A stretch of DNA of 64,000 nt, from NCBI GenBank assembly GCA_021286855.1, contig JAJTBO010000007.1, positions 1 to 64,000 on the forward strand, given 5' to 3'. This document shows, piece by piece, positions 37,481-49,745 of this stretch. Numbering within the stretch: position 1 is the first letter of the stretch; each line of letters begins with the position of its first letter. The notes under the pieces are model-generated. The model was not told the DNA's origin. It saw only the letters and a program-made list of their open reading frames with translations, and searched no databases. The position numbers and the translations under genes are program-made. This DNA comes from Hyphomicrobiales bacterium (GTDB lineage Bacteria; Pseudomonadota; Alphaproteobacteria; Rhizobiales; Ancalomicrobiaceae).

Positions 37481-38824
37481 ATGATCGACCCGACCGTCAC
37501 CCATCCGTGGCTCGCGATCATCGGCCTCGGCGAGGACGGCCTCGACGGGATGTCGCCGGCCGCGCGCCGCCTCCTCGATCGAGCAGAACTCGTCGTCGGC
37601 GGCAAGCGTCATCTCGACCTGATCGGCGAGACGACGGCGGAAAAACTCGCCTGGCCGTCGCCCTTGACCGACGCTTTCCCGGCGATCCTCGCCCGGCGCG
37701 GTCGCCCCGTCGCCGTGCTCGCCTCGGGCGACCCCTTCTCCTACGGCGTCGGCTCGCTCCTCGCACGCGCCGTGCCGCCGACCGAATACGTGACGCTGCC
37801 CGCTCCTTCCGCCTTCTCGATGGCGGCGGCTCGCGTCGGCTGGGCGGTGCAGGACTGCGCGCTGGTGACGCTGCACGGCCGCGCCTTCGAGAAGATCGTG
37901 CCGCATCTCCAACCCGGCCGCCGCATCCTGGTCCTCTCCTGGGACGGCACGACGCCCTTGCGCCTCGCCGAACATCTGACGAAGAACGGCATGGGCCGCT
38001 CGAAGCTGATCGTGCTCGAGGCGATGGGCGGGGCGCGCGAACGGGTCAATTCGGCGCTGGCGCAGGACTTCGCCCGCGCCGACCTCGATCCCCTGAACAC
38101 CGTCGCGATCGAGGTCGTCGCCGACGCGAACGCCCGTATCCTGCCGCTCGCCGCCGGCATCCCGGACAGCTATTTCGAAAACGACGGCCAGATCACCAAG
38201 CGCGAGATCCGCGCCACCACGCTCTCCAAGCTCGCGCCGCGCCACGGCGAGCTTCTGTGGGACGTCGGCGCCGGAACCGGCTCGATCTCGATCGAATGGA
38301 TGCTCGCGAGCCCGCACAATCGGGCGATCGCCATCGAGCCGCGCGGCGATCGCCTCGCCCGCATCGCCCGCAACGCCGCCCTCTTCGGCGTGCCCGACCT
38401 CGTCACGGTGGAAGGCTTCGCCCCTACCGCCCTCGATGGTCTGCCGACCCCGAACGCCATCTTCCTCGGCGGCGGCGGCTCCGACGATGCGCTCGTCCGC
38501 CTCTGCATGGACCGTCTCGCCCCCGGCGGCCGTCTCGTCGTCAACGCCGTGACGCTCGAGACCCAGGCCGAGGTGATCGAACGCTTCGCCGGCCACGGCG
38601 GCGATCTCGTCCAGATCTCGATCGCCCGCGCGAGCCCGATCGGCCGCTTCCACGGCTTCCGCCCGGCCATGCCGATCCTGCAGTGGTGCTGGGAGAAGGC
38701 TGGGGAAAACCCTGTGGATAAACCTGGGGACGAGACGGGGACGTCCCTGGGGACGACCTCTGCGAAATCGCCTTATGTTCCGGTCGAAGACGACGTGGAG
38801 AACCTGGGGAAGGAGGGCGCATGA
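37481..38824 (+). CDS. cobL: Precorrin-6Y C5,15-methyltransferase (decarboxylating) CobL
   Basis: Bifunctional enzyme that methylates C5 and C15 and decarboxylates ring C acetate. The 447 residues comprise an N-terminal CbiE-type methylase ([39 protein letters not shown]) and a C-terminal CbiT-type Rossmann methylase ([28 protein letters not shown]). After the usual end near [11 protein letters not shown], about 40 extra residues follow, rich in Gly, Glu and Asp; their DNA contains repeated CTGGGGA units. It overlaps cobE by 4 bases. The family call is secure; the tail is odd. Confidence 0.95.
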   Translation: MIDPTVTHPWLAIIGLGEDGLDGMSPAARRLLDRAELVVGGKRHLDLIGETTAEKLAWPSPLTDAFPAILARRGRPVAVLASGDPFSYGVGSLLARAVPPTEYVTLPAPSAFSMAAARVGWAVQDCALVTLHGRAFEKIVPHLQPGRRILVLSWDGTTPLRLAEHLTKNGMGRSKLIVLEAMGGARERVNSALAQDFARADLDPLNTVAIEVVADANARILPLAAGIPDSYFENDGQITKREIRATTLSKLAPRHGELLWDVGAGTGSISIEWMLASPHNRAIAIEPRGDRLARIARNAALFGVPDLVTVEGFAPTALDGLPTPNAIFLGGGGSDDALVRLCMDRLAPGGRLVVNAVTLETQAEVIERFAGHGGDLVQISIARASPIGRFHGFRPAMPILQWCWEKAGENPVDKPGDETGTSLGTTSAKSPYVPVEDDVENLGKEGA

Positions 38825-39225
38825 CCTCGCAGTTTCTCGCCGTCGGCGTCGGCTGCCGCGCCGGCGTCTCGGGCGACGTGATCGCCGAGCTGGTCGAAAC
38901 GGCGCTCGACAGGGCCGGCCGGCGCGATCTCGCCGTCGCTCTCTTCACCGTGATGGAGAAGCAGTCGGAGGCCGGCATCGCCGAGGCCGCCGTCCGGCTC
39001 GGCCTCACCCTCGTCCACCTGCCGAAGATCGCGCTGGAGACGGTCTCCGACCGGGTCGCGACGCGATCGGAAAAGGTGATCGAACTCTTCGGCGTCCCCT
39101 CGATCGCGGAGGGCTCGGCGCTGGCCGGGGCCGGCGCGACGGGACGCCTGCTCTTTCCCCGCATCGCCGACCGCGGCGCGACGGTCGCCGTCGCGATCTC
39201 CGGCGAAGCCGGCGGCACCCCCTGA
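38821..39225 (+). CDS. cobE: CobE / CbiG C-terminal-domain protein
   Basis: A 134-residue stand-alone version of the CbiG C-terminal domain: [20 protein letters not shown] at the start, [20 protein letters not shown] in the middle and [12 protein letters not shown] towards the end. In the anaerobic pathway the full CbiG opens the lactone of cobalt-precorrin-5A; the lone C-terminal domain (CobE) occurs in aerobic producers, where its exact step is not firmly known. Its position between cobL and cobM, with overlapping starts, ties it to corrin-ring synthesis. Confidence 0.9.
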   Translation: MTSQFLAVGVGCRAGVSGDVIAELVETALDRAGRRDLAVALFTVMEKQSEAGIAEAAVRLGLTLVHLPKIALETVSDRVATRSEKVIELFGVPSIAEGSALAGAGATGRLLFPRIADRGATVAVAISGEAGGTP

Positions 39226-39242
39226 CGACGAGGATCTTGAGA

Positions 39243-40013
39243 ATGACCGTCCATTTCATCGGCGCCGGCCCCGGCGCGGCGGATCTGATCACCGTGCGCG
39301 GCCGCGACCTGCTGGCGAAATGCCCGGTCGTGCTGTGGGCCGGCTCGATCGTCTCGGCCGACCTCCTCGCCCACTGCCGCCCCGACGCCCGCATCGTCGA
39401 CACCGCGCCCTTGTCGCTCGACGAGATCGAGGCGGAATACGTGAAGGCGCAGGCCGCCGGCGAGGACGTCGCCCGGCTCCATTCCGGCGACCTCTCGGTC
39501 TGGTCGGCGATGGGCGAGCAAGTCCGTCGGCTGAAGCGGCTCGGCATTCCCTATACGGTGACGCCGGGCGTCCCCTCCTTCGCCGCCGCCGCCGCCGTGT
39601 TGGAGCAGGAGCTGACCCTGCCGGAGGTCGCCCAATCCGTGGTGCTGACCCGCACCTCCGGCCGCGCCTCGGCGATGCCGGAGACCGAGACGCTCGCCGC
39701 CTTCGCCGCGACCCGGGCGACGTTGGCGATCCATCTCTCCATCCACGTGCTGACCAAGGTCGTCGCCGATCTGACGCCCTTCTATGGGGCCGACTGCCCG
39801 GTCGCGGTGGTCTTCCGCGCCACTTGGCCGGATCAGCAGGTGGTGCGCGGCACGCTCGCCACCATAGAGGCGGAGGTGGCGAAGTCGCCGATCGAGCGCA
39901 CCGCGTTGATCCTGGTCGGAGCGGCGCTCGGGACGGACGACTTCCGTGAGTCGTCCCTCTACGACGCCGCCTATCAGCGCCGATTCCGGGGACGGGATTC
40001 GCGGCCCGAGTGA
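39243..40013 (+). CDS. cobM: Precorrin-4 C11-methyltransferase CobM
   Basis: SAM-dependent methylase that converts precorrin-4 to precorrin-5. The 256-residue protein starts [20 protein letters not shown], followed by [32 protein letters not shown] and [14 protein letters not shown], all diagnostic of CobM/CbiF. In-frame sequence upstream of this Met lies inside cobE and is not homologous. It ends the second plus-strand run and is followed by a long palindrome. Confidence 0.96.
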   Translation: MTVHFIGAGPGAADLITVRGRDLLAKCPVVLWAGSIVSADLLAHCRPDARIVDTAPLSLDEIEAEYVKAQAAGEDVARLHSGDLSVWSAMGEQVRRLKRLGIPYTVTPGVPSFAAAAAVLEQELTLPEVAQSVVLTRTSGRASAMPETETLAAFAATRATLAIHLSIHVLTKVVADLTPFYGADCPVAVVFRATWPDQQVVRGTLATIEAEVAKSPIERTALILVGAALGTDDFRESSLYDAAYQRRFRGRDSRPE

Positions 40014-40075
40014 AGGACGTCCCGTTCCTCGGAGCCGGTGACGTTTCCTTCAGGCGCAAGCGGTTGTGCTGTGCG

Positions 40076-40186
40076 GATGGTTCGAGACGGGTCTCCGGAC
40101 CTCCTCACCATGAGGCGCTTTTCATAGTAGAAACAGATATATGCGCCTCATGGTGAGGAGGCGCGTCAGCGCCGTCTCGAAGCATC
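40076..40186. repeat. Large cruciform-forming palindrome between cobM and cbiD
   Basis: A perfect 19-base inverted repeat (CCTCCTCACCATGAGGCGC at 40100-40118 and its complement at 40143-40161) around a 24-base A+T-rich loop. It is nested in a second, outer inverted repeat (GATGGTTCGAGACGG and CCGTCTCGAAGCATC, one mismatch). The TTCGAGACGG and CCTCA-TGAGG words resemble dispersed palindromes that I recall from Bradyrhizobium-type genomes. It lies between convergent genes and could stop transcription from both sides. Confidence 0.85.
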
Positions 40187-40209
40187 GCGCACCGCCGCAC
40201 GAAGCCGAC

Positions 40210-41328
40210 TCACGCCCGCCGAAACCCGCTCGTCGCCACCAAGCCGCCCGCCCGATCGAACACCGCCACCTCGAGCTCGATCCCGGTCCCCGTGAGGTAT
40301 TCGGCCGCCGTCCGCCACCCCGCTTCGGCGATCGCATCGCCGATGCCGACGCCCTCCGCCCGCGCGATCTCCAGCACCTCGAGCGCCGAATTCGCCGTCC
40401 GCACCCGCTCGACCAGCGCTGCGTCGGCCCCCGCCCGCGCCGCGAGATCCGCGAGGAAGGCATGATCGACCGAGCCGCGCTTCGAGTGGAGATCGCCCAG
40501 CCCTTGCGCCAGCTTCACCGCCTTGGCGAAGCCGCAGGCGACCGTGACGCGTGGAACCGGATGGGTCTTCAGATACTTCAGCATCCCCCCGACGAAGTCG
40601 CCCATCTCGATCAGCGCCTGTTCGGGAAGCCCGTGCAGCACCTGAACGGCCTTCTCCGAAGTGTTGCCGGTCGACCCGGCGACATGGGCGAGCCCCATGG
40701 CGCGGGCGACGTCGACGCCGCGATGGATCGAATGGATCCAGGCCGAGCAGGAAAACGGCACGACGATGCCGGTCGTCCCCAGGATCGACAGACCGCCGAG
40801 GATGCCGAGGCGCGGGTTGAGTGTCTTCTCGGCGAGCCTGCGCCCGTTCTCCACCCCGATCTCGACGACGAAGTCTCGAGCCCCCCCGACGGCCGCGACC
40901 ACCTCTTCGAGCGCCGTGCGAATCATCGCCCGCGGCACCGGATTGATCGCCGGTTCGCCGACCGCGATCGGCAGTCCCGGCCGCGTCACCGTGCCGACCC
41001 CCTCGCCGGCGCGGAAGACGACGCCCGATCCGGGCTCGCCCCGCGTCACTCGCGCGAAGACGACCGCCCCGTGCGTCACGTCCGGATCGTCGCCGGCGTC
41101 CTTGACCACGCCCGCCTCGGCGATCCCCACGGCCGAGGCCGTCCGCGCGAGCGCGAAGGTCGGCCGCCCGCCGCCGGGCAGCGTCACCGCGACGGGATCG
41201 GGAAAATCGCCGCAGACCAACGCCGTCGCCGCCGCCTTGGCCGCGGCGGTGGCGCAGGTCCCGGTCGTCCAACCGCGACGCAGTTCGGAATTGCTCTTGA
41301 TTTTCGTCGATGCGGCGTCGTCATTCAT
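40210..41328 (-). CDS. cbiD: Cobalt-precorrin-5B (C1)-methyltransferase CbiD
   Basis: SAM-dependent C1-methylase, best known from the anaerobic cobalamin route. The 372-residue protein starts MNDDAASTKIKSNSELRRG and shows RRGWTTGTCATAAAKAAATA, VGTVTRPGLPIAVGEPAINP, ILGTTGIVVPFSCSAWIHSI and SEKAVQVLHGLPEQALIEMG-like text in order. An upstream in-frame start would add 74 residues running into cobA, which were discounted. It is inverted relative to its neighbours and divergent from cobA with 112 bases between. No cobF, its aerobic counterpart, was found in the window. Confidence 0.95.
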   Translation of the reverse strand: MNDDAASTKIKSNSELRRGWTTGTCATAAAKAAATALVCGDFPDPVAVTLPGGGRPTFALARTASAVGIAEAGVVKDAGDDPDVTHGAVVFARVTRGEPGSGVVFRAGEGVGTVTRPGLPIAVGEPAINPVPRAMIRTALEEVVAAVGGARDFVVEIGVENGRRLAEKTLNPRLGILGGLSILGTTGIVVPFSCSAWIHSIHRGVDVARAMGLAHVAGSTGNTSEKAVQVLHGLPEQALIEMGDFVGGMLKYLKTHPVPRVTVACGFAKAVKLAQGLGDLHSKRGSVDHAFLADLAARAGADAALVERVRTANSALEVLEIARAEGVGIGDAIAEAGWRTAAEYLTGTGIELEVAVFDRAGGLVATSGFRRA

Positions 41329-41440
41329 CGTGCGACTTGATATCTCATGGACCGTCGGGCGGTTCCATCCGAAATCGAGAGACACGGTCCGCCCGGCCGA
41401 GAACGAGACCAACGACCAAGGAATTCGGAGGACGCGCCGC

Positions 41441-42232
41441 ATGATCGATCTCGGACCGCTCACGGCCCACATGCCGGCCTTCGAACCCGGCTCGGTCTGG
41501 CTGGTCGGCGCCGGCCCCGGCGACCCGGGCCTGCTCACCGCGCGCGCCATCCACGCGCTGCAGACCGCCGACGTGCTGGTCTACGACGCCCTCGTCGCGC
41601 CCGAGATCCTGGCGCTCGTCCGCCCCGACACGGAACGCGAATTCGCGGGAAAGCGCGGCGGCAAACCTTCGGCGAAGCAGGGCGACATCATCGAGCGGCT
41701 GATCGAGCTCGCCCGCTCCGGCAAGCGCGTCCTCAGGCTGAAGGGCGGCGATCCCTTCGTCTTCGGCCGCGGCGGCGAGGAGGCCCTGGCGCTGGTCGCG
41801 GCCGGGGTGCCCTTCCACGTCGTGCCGGGCATCACGTCGGGCCTCGGCGGCCTCACCGCCGCCGGCATCCCGGCCACCACCCGCGACACCAATCAGGCGA
41901 TCGTGCTGATGACCGGCCATCTCGCCATGGACGGGCCGGAGACGATCGACTGGGCCGCCTTCGTGGCGACCGGCGTGCCGCTGGTCCTCTACATGGCGAT
42001 GAACAACCTCGCCCCGATCATGGCGGAACTGATGAAGGCCGGCATGCCGGCCGATACGCCGGTCGGCTTCGTCAACAAGGCGACGACGCCCGAGCAGCGC
42101 GTGCTGGTCTCGACGCTGGGAACCTGCGTCGTCGACGTCGCCGCCGCCGGCATCGAGGCCCCGACCATCACCGTGATCGGCTCGATCGTGCCCTTGCGCG
42201 CCGCCCTCGGCTTCGGCGACGGCCGACCGTGA
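41441..42232 (+). CDS. cobA: Uroporphyrinogen-III C-methyltransferase CobA
   Basis: SUMT, which adds methyl groups at C2 and C7 of uroporphyrinogen III to give precorrin-2, the entry to cobalamin and siroheme. The 263-residue protein has VGAGPGDPGLLTARAIHALQ, the SAM-binding LKGGDPFVFGRGGEEALAL and TPAAGIPATTRD-like text following VPGITSGLGG. There is no CysG-type dehydrogenase domain. A GGAG ribosome-binding site precedes the ATG. It overlaps cobB by 4 bases (GTGA). Confidence 0.96.
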   Translation: MIDLGPLTAHMPAFEPGSVWLVGAGPGDPGLLTARAIHALQTADVLVYDALVAPEILALVRPDTEREFAGKRGGKPSAKQGDIIERLIELARSGKRVLRLKGGDPFVFGRGGEEALALVAAGVPFHVVPGITSGLGGLTAAGIPATTRDTNQAIVLMTGHLAMDGPETIDWAAFVATGVPLVLYMAMNNLAPIMAELMKAGMPADTPVGFVNKATTPEQRVLVSTLGTCVVDVAAAGIEAPTITVIGSIVPLRAALGFGDGRP

Positions 42233-43560
42233 CGGCCCGCTCCTCGCCCGCCGGCCTCCTCGTCGCGGCGTTGCGCTCCGGCTCCGGCAAGACCACCGTG
42301 ACGCTCGGAACGCTGCGCGCGCTGACCCGCCGTGGCCTGCGGGTCGCCGGCGCGAAATGCGGCCCCGACTACATCGATCCCGCCTTCCACGCCGCCGCCA
42401 CCGGACGGCCGAGCCTCAACCTCGACAGCTGGGCGATGCCGCCCGGCCTGATGGCGAGCCTCGCCGCCCGCGCCGGAGCCGACGCCGACCTCGTCGTCGC
42501 CGAAGGCCTGATGGGCCTCTTCGACGGCGTGCCGGCCGCGCCGGGGCGGACCGGCTCCTCGGCCGACGTCGCCCGCGCCCTCGGCCTGCCGCTCCTCCTC
42601 GTCCTCGACGTCTCCGGACAGTCGCAGTCGGCCGCCGCGATCGTCGCCGGCGTCCGCGCCTACGCCCCCGATCTCGCCCTCGCCGGCGTGATCCTCAACC
42701 GGGTCGGCTCGGCCCGTCACACCCGCCTCGTCGGCGACGCGATCCGCGCCCTCGGCGTCGACGTCCTCGGCGCGATCCCGCGCACGCCCGACGTCGTCCT
42801 GCCCGAACGCCATCTCGGCCTCGTCCAGGCCGCCGAGACCCGCGACCTCGACGCCGTCCTCGACCGCATGGCCGATCTCGTCGAGACCCATGTCGACCTC
42901 GACCGGCTCGCCGTCGCCGCCCGCCCGCTCACGCCCGCCGCCACGCCGACGCCGGCCGGCGCGATCGCCCCGCCGGGCGGACGCATCGCCGTCGCCCGCG
43001 ACGCCGCCTTCTCCTTCCTCTATCCGCATCTCGCCGAAGGCTGGCGCGACGCCGGGGCCGAGATCGTCTTCTTCTCGCCGCTCGCCGACCAAGCGCCGGA
43101 CCCGAGCTGCGACGTCTGCTGGCTGCCCGGCGGCTATCCCGAGCTGCACGCAGGCCGCCTCGCCGCCGCCGCGACCTTCCGCGCCGGCCTCGCGCGCTTC
43201 GCCGAGACCAGGCCGGTCCACGGCGAGTGCGGCGGCTACATGGCGCTCGGCCGCACGCTGACCGACGCCGAAGGCCGCGTCCACGAGATGGCCGGGCTCC
43301 TTTCGGTCGCGACCAGCTTTGAGAAGCGCAAGATGAACCTCGGCTATCGCGAGATCGAGCTTCTCGCCGACGGCGTCCTGGGAGCGCGCGGCGACCGCCT
43401 CGCCGGTCACGAGTTCCACTACGCGACGGTGCTCGATCTCGGCGACGACGAACCCTTCGCCCTCGCCGGCGACGCCTACGGCTCCGCGCCGGCCCCGACC
43501 GGCGGCCGGCGCGGCCGGGTCTCCGGCAGTTTCTTCCACGCCGTCGCCCGCCGTCTCTGA
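42229..43560 (+). CDS. cobB: Hydrogenobyrinic acid a,c-diamide synthase CobB
   Basis: ATP- and glutamine-dependent amidase that makes the a,c-diamide used by cobaltochelatase. The 443-residue protein begins with a GTG codon that overlaps the cobA stop; the first residues run [20 protein letters not shown] with the P-loop SGSGKTT close behind. The dethiobiotin synthetase-like half shows [14 protein letters not shown] and [11 protein letters not shown]. The glutaminase half carries the nucleophile Cys in [11 protein letters not shown], preceded by [12 protein letters not shown], and ends with HEFHYATV. It closes the cobalamin block. Confidence 0.96.
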   Translation: MTARSSPAGLLVAALRSGSGKTTVTLGTLRALTRRGLRVAGAKCGPDYIDPAFHAAATGRPSLNLDSWAMPPGLMASLAARAGADADLVVAEGLMGLFDGVPAAPGRTGSSADVARALGLPLLLVLDVSGQSQSAAAIVAGVRAYAPDLALAGVILNRVGSARHTRLVGDAIRALGVDVLGAIPRTPDVVLPERHLGLVQAAETRDLDAVLDRMADLVETHVDLDRLAVAARPLTPAATPTPAGAIAPPGGRIAVARDAAFSFLYPHLAEGWRDAGAEIVFFSPLADQAPDPSCDVCWLPGGYPELHAGRLAAAATFRAGLARFAETRPVHGECGGYMALGRTLTDAEGRVHEMAGLLSVATSFEKRKMNLGYREIELLADGVLGARGDRLAGHEFHYATVLDLGDDEPFALAGDAYGSAPAPTGGRRGRVSGSFFHAVARRL

Positions 43561-43596
43561 CGGCCCGAGCCGACGCCGACCGCGAGACGACAAAAA

Positions 43597-43622
43597 GACG
43601 GCTCGGATCGCTCCGAGCCGTC
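43597..43622. terminator. Terminator between cobB and nifA
   Basis: An 11-base-pair perfect stem (GACGGCTCGGA and TCCGAGCCGTC) with a 4-base loop. On the minus strand it is followed at once by TTTTTG, making a textbook intrinsic terminator for nifA; it can also end cobB transcripts. Confidence 0.88.
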
Positions 43623-43655
43623 AGTTGTCGCGGGAGGAACACCGCTGCGGAGAGG

Positions 43656-45488
<1,833 letters not shown>

Positions 45489-45732
45489 GGGCTCTCTCTC
45501 CTCGTCAGATCTCCCTCTCTCCGGTCTCCCCGAGGGGAAACCGGAAGATCTGCTGGGGTGAGAAAATGCTGCGCGCGCGCCGGCAAAATGTCACGCCGCT
45601 TTTGTCGTCAGGAATCCGACGAAACTGCTCAAACGAATTGCATTAATTCCAAAAACGCATACGCATTTTCCACAATTCGAAAGGTCTCTGCTTTGTATAC
45701 ATGTACATATCGCATCGCAGCATACATCGACG
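45489..45732 (-). promoter_or_regulatory. A+T-rich fixR-nifA spacer with a leader hairpin
   Basis: The 244 bases between fixR and nifA are far richer in A+T than their surroundings from about 45600 to 45730, suggesting a separate nifA promoter. Near the nifA start, CCGGTCTCCCC and GGGGAAACCGG (45521-45544) form an 11-pair stem with one G-T type wobble, about 33 bases before the ATG. The ribosome-binding site is GAGGAGAGAG. No sigma-54 promoter, NifA site (TGT-N10-ACA) or FixK dyad could be recognised by eye. Confidence 0.5.
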
Positions 45733-46752
45733 TCAGAGCAATTGCCCACCGTTGATGTTGATCTGTTCGCCGGTGATGTAGGACGAAGCTTCCGAGCAGA
45801 GGAAGTGGACGAGTTCCGCGACTTCTTCTGGACGCCCCAACCGCTTCATCGGGATGAGCGGCAGGAATTTTTCTTCTGTGCCCGGCGACAGAATGTCGGT
45901 GATGATTTCACCCGGCGCGATCGCATTGACGCGAATACCGTGCGGCGCGAAGTCGTTGGCCATTTCGCGGGTCAGCGCGGTCAACGCCGCCTTGGAGGTG
46001 GCGTAGGCGGCGCCGGCGAAGGGATGGACGCGCGTGCCCACCACCGACGTGATGTTGACGACCGAGCCGTGACCCGCCTTCAGCTCGTCGAACAGACCCT
46101 TGGCGAGCAGGATCGGCGCGAGCAGATTGACGTGGAACACCTGCATCCAGGTGTACATCGGCGTCGTCAGCGAATTCAGCCGCTCGCCCGCCGGGCCTTT
46201 CGGCGAGATCCCGGCATTGTTGACCAGAGCATGCAATTTTCCCTGTCCGATCCGACGCTTGATGTCGATGATCGCGAGCGGGACCTGCTCCCGGTCGCCG
46301 AGGTCGCACTGGACGTGGTCCTCCGGCCCCGCCTCCCAGGGACAACTGTTGCGGGCGAAGGCGTGGCGCGAGATGGTGATGATCCGCCAGCCCTCGTCGG
46401 CGAACTTGCGCACGATCGAATGGCCGATGCCGCGGCTGGCGCCGGTCACGATCATGGTGCGACGGTCGCCGTCCGCGTCGAGAGCGGGCGGCACGTGCTG
46501 GTATTCGTGACGATGTTCGTGATCGACCGGACAGCCCGCCGCCGCGCTCGACGGCTCCGGCCGCTTGAACGTGTGCGTCGCCGGATCGTAGCCCGGCGGG
46601 TAGATCGGCCGCCCGTCCGGCCCGATCGGCGGCGTGTAGGTGTGGGTGACCGGATCGTACCCCGGCGGATATTTGCCCTGCCCACCGGTATTCGGTGCGG
46701 CGCCCTGCTCGAGATTTGGGCGGTCCTGATCGCTCGGCCGGTCGTTGGACAT
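45733..46752 (-). CDS. fixR: FixR-like short-chain dehydrogenase with N-terminal repeat extension
   Basis: The 339-residue NAD(P)-dependent short-chain dehydrogenase/reductase lies directly upstream of nifA, as FixR does in Bradyrhizobium. From residue 99 the SDR fold is complete: TGASRGIG at 103-110, NNAG at 178-181, Ser236, Tyr250 and Lys254 in YATSK. The substrate is unknown, and in Bradyrhizobium loss of FixR is reported to have little effect. Residues 1-98 are unusual: two copies of YPPGYDPxTHT (28-38 and 51-61) followed by a Cys/His cluster, Cys74, His78, His80, His82 and His86, that could bind metal. The extension is hydrophilic with no signal peptide. Assignment to FixR rests on synteny plus fold. 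Confidence 0.82.
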   Translation of the reverse strand: MSNDRPSDQDRPNLEQGAAPNTGGQGKYPPGYDPVTHTYTPPIGPDGRPIYPPGYDPATHTFKRPEPSSAAAGCPVDHEHRHEYQHVPPALDADGDRRTMIVTGASRGIGHSIVRKFADEGWRIITISRHAFARNSCPWEAGPEDHVQCDLGDREQVPLAIIDIKRRIGQGKLHALVNNAGISPKGPAGERLNSLTTPMYTWMQVFHVNLLAPILLAKGLFDELKAGHGSVVNITSVVGTRVHPFAGAAYATSKAALTALTREMANDFAPHGIRVNAIAPGEIITDILSPGTEEKFLPLIPMKRLGRPEEVAELVHFLCSEASSYITGEQININGGQLL

Positions 46753-46818
46753 GGGAAGCGCCTCTCTCTCGGGGCCGCGCGCGGCCGGGGGTCGAGGCGA
46801 AACCTAGTGAGCCGACGG

Positions 46819-46846
46819 CCCCGCGACAAGCCTGCGCGTCGCGGGG
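46819..46846. promoter_or_regulatory. Perfect inverted repeat upstream of fixR
   Basis: CCCCGCGAC and GTCGCGGGG, 9 bases each, spaced by 10 bases, about 67-95 bases before the fixR start. The GCGAC/GTCGC half-sites resemble those bound by RegR/ActR/PrrA redox regulators, and RegR is known to activate fixR-nifA in Bradyrhizobium. It could equally be the stem of a transcription terminator for serS. The match is by eye. Confidence 0.4.
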
Positions 46847-46895
46847 CAGGTCCGAGCCCCGCCGCAAATCGAGGCGCGACGGGGAGCCCCTTCTT

Positions 46896-46918
46896 CCTTC
46901 TCCCCTTATGGGAGAAGG
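46896..46918. repeat. Partial RIME-like hairpin after serS
   Basis: CCTTCTCCC-CTTAT-GGGAGAAGG, the same core word as both halves of the larger element between cobJ and cobK. It lies 17 bases downstream of the serS stop codon and probably acts as its transcript end. Confidence 0.7.
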
Positions 46919-46934
46919 GAAGAGGAGCCTTCCG

Positions 46935-48287
<1,353 letters not shown>

Positions 48288-49100
48288 TCAGTCGCGCGGG
48301 ACGACGTCGGTCGACGAGGAGGGAAGCGCGCTCTCCGGCTCGTCCTTCCGTTCGACCATCTTCACCGCGAAGATGGTGAGTTCGTAGAGAAGGATGGTGG
48401 GCAGGGCAAGCGAGATCTGGGAGAGCGGATCGGGCGGCGTCAGCACTGCCGCGACGATGAAGGCGAGGAGGATCGCCCAGCGCCGCTTTTCCCTGAGCCC
48501 CTTGGAGGTGACGATGCCGATCCGTCCGAGCAGCGTCAGCACCACCGGCATCTGGAAGACCAGCCCGAAGGCGACCGTCAGCGACATGATCAGCGACAGA
48601 TATTCGCTGACCTTCGGCAAGAGCTCGATCTTGACGCCGTCGCCGTCGGTCTGCTGCATGCCGGCGAAGAAGCCGAGCACCATCGGCAGCAGGAAATAGA
48701 CCAGCGTCGCCCCGAGCAGGAAGAACACCGGCGTCGCCACGAGATAGGGCAGGAACGCCTTCTTCTCGTGCCGATAGAGGCCCGGCGCCACGAACTTGTA
48801 GATCTGCGCGGCGACCAGCGGGAAGGCGATGACGATCGCCCCGTAGAAGGCCACCTTGATCTGGGTGATGAAGAACTCCTGCGGCGCAGTGAAGATCATC
48901 GTCGCCGGCTGCCCCGTCATCTTGCGGATGACGAAGTCGTAGGGCCAGACCAGGAAGTTGTAGATCTGTTTGGCGAAGGCGAAGCAGACCAGGAAGGAGA
49001 CGACGATCGCCAGAAGAGCGTGGATCAACCGCGCCCTCAACTCGATCAGATGCTCCATCAGCGGCGCGCGCGAGGCCTCGATGTCGTCCTGCTCGCTCAT
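48288..49100 (-). CDS. tatC: Twin-arginine translocase subunit TatC
   Basis: Polytopic receptor that, with TatB, recognises twin-arginine signal peptides of folded proteins. The 270-residue protein has six predicted helices, the conserved cytoplasmic N-terminus [18 protein letters not shown] with the Glu-Leu-Arg motif, [20 protein letters not shown] and the signature [17 protein letters not shown]. Its start overlaps the tatB stop by 4 bases. Confidence 0.96.
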   Translation of the reverse strand: MSEQDDIEASRAPLMEHLIELRARLIHALLAIVVSFLVCFAFAKQIYNFLVWPYDFVIRKMTGQPATMIFTAPQEFFITQIKVAFYGAIVIAFPLVAAQIYKFVAPGLYRHEKKAFLPYLVATPVFFLLGATLVYFLLPMVLGFFAGMQQTDGDGVKIELLPKVSEYLSLIMSLTVAFGLVFQMPVVLTLLGRIGIVTSKGLREKRRWAILLAFIVAAVLTPPDPLSQISLALPTILLYELTIFAVKMVERKDEPESALPSSSTDVVPRD

Positions 49101-49666
49101 GCTTCGCGTTCTTTCTTCGGCTCGGCCGGAGCGGCTTCATCCGGGGCGGCGTCCGCGACCTCGACCGGCCCGCCCGGCGCCGGCGTCAGGTCGAACACCG
49201 GCTCGCCGAGCGCCATCGGCTCGCCCGCCGCCGTGTCGATGGCGCGGGTCGCATCGCCCTCCGCCATCGCCGGTCCGACCGCGGCCGCCGCGTCGTCGAC
49301 CGTGAAGGCCGACATCGCCGAGCCGGCCGTCGCCGGTCCCGCCCCGAAGTTCGATCCGATCGCGGAGACGGTGGCGTCGGTCTCGCGCTTGACCTCGTCG
49401 AGGGTGCGGGTGACCGAGGAGAACTGGTCGGCCAAGAGGTTCTTCGGCGACAGCGACTTCAGATCGTCGACGCTCTTGCGCACGTCGTCGAGTTCGGCCT
49501 CGCGGATCGCTTCGTTCATCTGGCCCTGGAACTCGGCCGCCATGCGACGCGCCTTGCCGGCCCATTGGCCGACGGTGCGCATCAGCTGCGGCAACTCCTT
49601 CGGCCCGACGACGATCAGGGCCACCACGCCGATGATCAGGATTTCCGAGAAATCGAGCCCGAACAT
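49097..49666 (-). CDS. tatB: Twin-arginine translocase subunit TatB
   Basis: Partner of TatC in the signal-peptide receptor. The 189-residue protein starts [20 protein letters not shown], a single N-terminal membrane helix with the conserved GPKELP hinge, then an amphipathic helix ([18 protein letters not shown]) and a long Ala/Pro/Glu-rich disordered tail typical of alphaproteobacterial TatB. An in-frame upstream extension of 33 residues is discounted. It overlaps tatC and is separated from tatA by a strong hairpin. Confidence 0.95.
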   Translation of the reverse strand: MFGLDFSEILIIGVVALIVVGPKELPQLMRTVGQWAGKARRMAAEFQGQMNEAIREAELDDVRKSVDDLKSLSPKNLLADQFSSVTRTLDEVKRETDATVSAIGSNFGAGPATAGSAMSAFTVDDAAAAVGPAMAEGDATRAIDTAAGEPMALGEPVFDLTPAPGGPVEVADAAPDEAAPAEPKKEREA

Positions 49667-49745
49667 GTCGTTCCGCCTGGGGGAGCGCGTCGCGCCCCCG
49701 GATTGGGCTCCACCCGCCTCCCGAGGGGAAACGATGGAGAAGACG

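Noticed and set aside
36471-37484. Plus-strand frame starting just after cobJ
   Set aside because: It runs through the palindromic repeat and the antisense of cobK; only its first dozen codons look gene-like.
38713-38721. Replication origin suggested by a DnaA box in cobL
   Set aside because: Only one box, no A+T-rich unwinding region and no dnaA, dnaN or parAB nearby; noted only as part of the odd cobL tail.
45600-45732. NifA upstream site or FixK box before nifA (TGTATACATGTACA, TTGCATTAATTCCAA)
   Set aside because: The TGT and ACA words are 8, not 10, bases apart, and the FixK-like dyad has the wrong arms.
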